Source of the DNA: Peribacillus muralis
GTDB lineage: Bacteria > Bacillota > Bacilli > Bacillales > DSM-1321
Length of the DNA stretch: 64,000 nucleotides
Assembly: GCF_001439925.1 (NCBI RefSeq)
Contig: NZ_LMBV01000018.1
Location: 16,872-80,871 of the forward strand
Direction: 5' to 3'
Position numbers and translations under genes: made by a program. A model generated the notes under the pieces. It did not search any database. It was not told where the DNA came from and saw nothing but the letters and a program-made list of their open reading frames with translations. Below, piece after piece: positions 63,460 through 64,000 of the stretch. Positions within the stretch are counted from its first letter, which is position 1. Each line of letters opens with the position of its first letter.

Positions 63460-63603
63460 ATTAAGAAATTTTCATTGTATCAGTAAAATGAATTTAAAAG
63501 AAATGAAAGAGAAACAATTCATACTCTTGAAGAAATGGTTGTGTAAAAAATGTGTAAAACGAATATAAAACATATCCTTTTCAGTCGAATTCTAGATAAA
63601 ATA

Positions 63604-63650
63604 AAAAGCACCCCTGAATGCTGATAAATCAACGTTTCAAGGGCACTTTT
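63604..63650 (-). terminator. Terminator of the tRNA operon
   Basis: Minus strand AAAAGTGCCCTTGAA / TTCAGGGGTGCTTTTT with GU pairs and T-tail; 35 bp after the last tRNA. Confidence 0.75.
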
Positions 63651-63684
63651 TAATTACTTGTCGTGTTCTAAAAACACTTAATGA

Positions 63685-63765
63685 TACCGGTGGCCGGGGT
63701 CGAACCGGCACTCCAGAGGAACACGATTTTGAGTCGTGCGCGTCTGCCTATTCCGCCACACCGGC
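63685..63765 (-). tRNA. tRNA-Leu (anticodon CAA)
   Basis: Class II tRNA of 81 nt: acceptor GCCGGTG/CACCGGT, D loop with AATAGGCAGA, anticodon stem CACGA/TCGTG with loop CTCAAAA, long variable arm, T loop GGTTCGACC. No encoded CCA. Confidence 0.95.
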
Positions 63766-63773
63766 ATGATTGT

Positions 63774-63847
63774 TGGAGGCGGCAACCGGAATCGAACCGG
63801 TGGTAAAGGTTTTGCAGACCTCTGCCTTACCGCTTGGCTATGCCGCC
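63774..63847 (-). tRNA. tRNA-Cys (anticodon GCA)
   Basis: Acceptor GGCGGCA/TGCCGCC, anticodon loop CTGCAAA, T loop GGTTCGATTCC, encoded CCA after T73. Confidence 0.95.
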
Positions 63848-63854
63848 AACGTTT

Positions 63855-63929
63855 TGGAGCGAAAGACGGGATTCGAACCCGCGACCCCAACCTTGGCAAG
63901 GTTGTATTCTACCACTGAACTACTTTCGC
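63855..63929 (-). tRNA. tRNA-Gly (anticodon GCC)
   Basis: Acceptor GCGAAAG/CTTTCGC, anticodon loop TTGCCAA, T loop GGTTCGAATCC, encoded CCA. Confidence 0.95.
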
Positions 63930-63932
63930 ATA

Positions 63933-64000
63933 TGGCTGGGCTAGAAGGGATCGAACCTTCGCATGACGGAATCAAAATCCGTTGCCTTACCGCTTGGCTA
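63933..64000 (-). tRNA. tRNA-Gln (anticodon TTG), cut by window edge
   Basis: 3' part: D arm AGCCAAGCGGTAAGGC, anticodon loop TTTTGAT (anticodon TTG), T loop GGTTCGATCC, acceptor TAGCCCA and encoded CCA. The 5' acceptor strand is outside the window. Confidence 0.92.

Noticed and set aside
63678..63918. Protein-coding frames over the tRNA genes
   Set aside because: The DNA is fully explained by three tRNA genes.

Overview
The window looks like chromosome of a low-GC, spore-forming member of the Bacillaceae, most likely Peribacillus or a close relative. That is inference from recalled protein families: VmlR-type ABC-F, LmrA/YxaF-type TetR with a DHA2 pump, YdhK, a KinB-like kinase and a T-tailed TPP riboswitch. 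Shine-Dalgarno sequences are strong and GGAGG-like, promoters are SigA-like, and most genes lie on the minus strand. I see no insertion sequence, prophage, integrase or CRISPR array.

Layout. 1-500: 3' end of an OFA-type transporter, then a short chimeric ORF that looks like a deletion scar. 790-1823: Fur-regulated siderophore-binding lipoprotein. 1876-3785: VmlR-type antibiotic-resistance ABC-F ATPase behind a complete attenuation leader (promoter, leader ORFs, antiterminator, terminator). 4138-5773: malate:quinone oxidoreductase. 6320-11352: housekeeping and stress enzymes plus a MarR/DUF3147 pair. 11471-13590: TetR and DHA2 drug-efflux operon. 13716-13808: unannotated 30-residue BsrE/Hol_Tox-like toxin. 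14134-18368: ureohydrolase and Na+/solute symporter operon with a -24/-12 promoter, facing a divergent sigma-54 enhancer-binding activator. 18500-20100: small unannotated genes and a 20-21 bp tandem array. 20161-21032: LytTR regulator with DUF3021 membrane partner. 22109-25465: two glycosyltransferases and a coiled-coil protein sharing a C-terminal tail motif.

25946-37591 is a coherent amino-sugar island: GntR, LacI, Gfo/Idh oxidoreductase, sugar ABC transporter (binding protein and two permeases), ROK kinase, AgaS isomerase/deaminase, LacC kinase and LacD aldolase. The predicted route is uptake of free galactosamine (or a related sugar), phosphorylation, AgaS conversion to tagatose-6-P, LacC to tagatose-1,6-bisP, and LacD to triose phosphates. 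One 12-base motif overlaps the -35 element of three promoters in the island, which suggests a local GntR regulon.

37848-54187 is mixed: GNAT, YdhK lipoprotein, arylamine NAT, quinone reductase, DUF2243/CtaG pair, AhpD-like protein, thiC with its TPP riboswitch, HAD and histidine phosphatases, guanine deaminase, DUF4822 lipoprotein, Zn alcohol dehydrogenase and GlpQ-like phosphodiesterase. 54426-55666 is a histidine kinase broken by a one-base frameshift. 55749-62951 holds a second DHA2 pump, a sigma factor and ClpP paralogue operon, and an MMPL transporter divergent from a TetR regulator. The right edge has four tRNA genes on the minus strand (Gln, cut by the edge, then Gly, Cys, Leu).

Intergenic DNA carries two repeat classes: a degenerate GC-rich dispersed element of about 120 bp (several copies) and three unrelated-looking AT-rich or Tcgcga-rich arrays of about 20-22 bp period.
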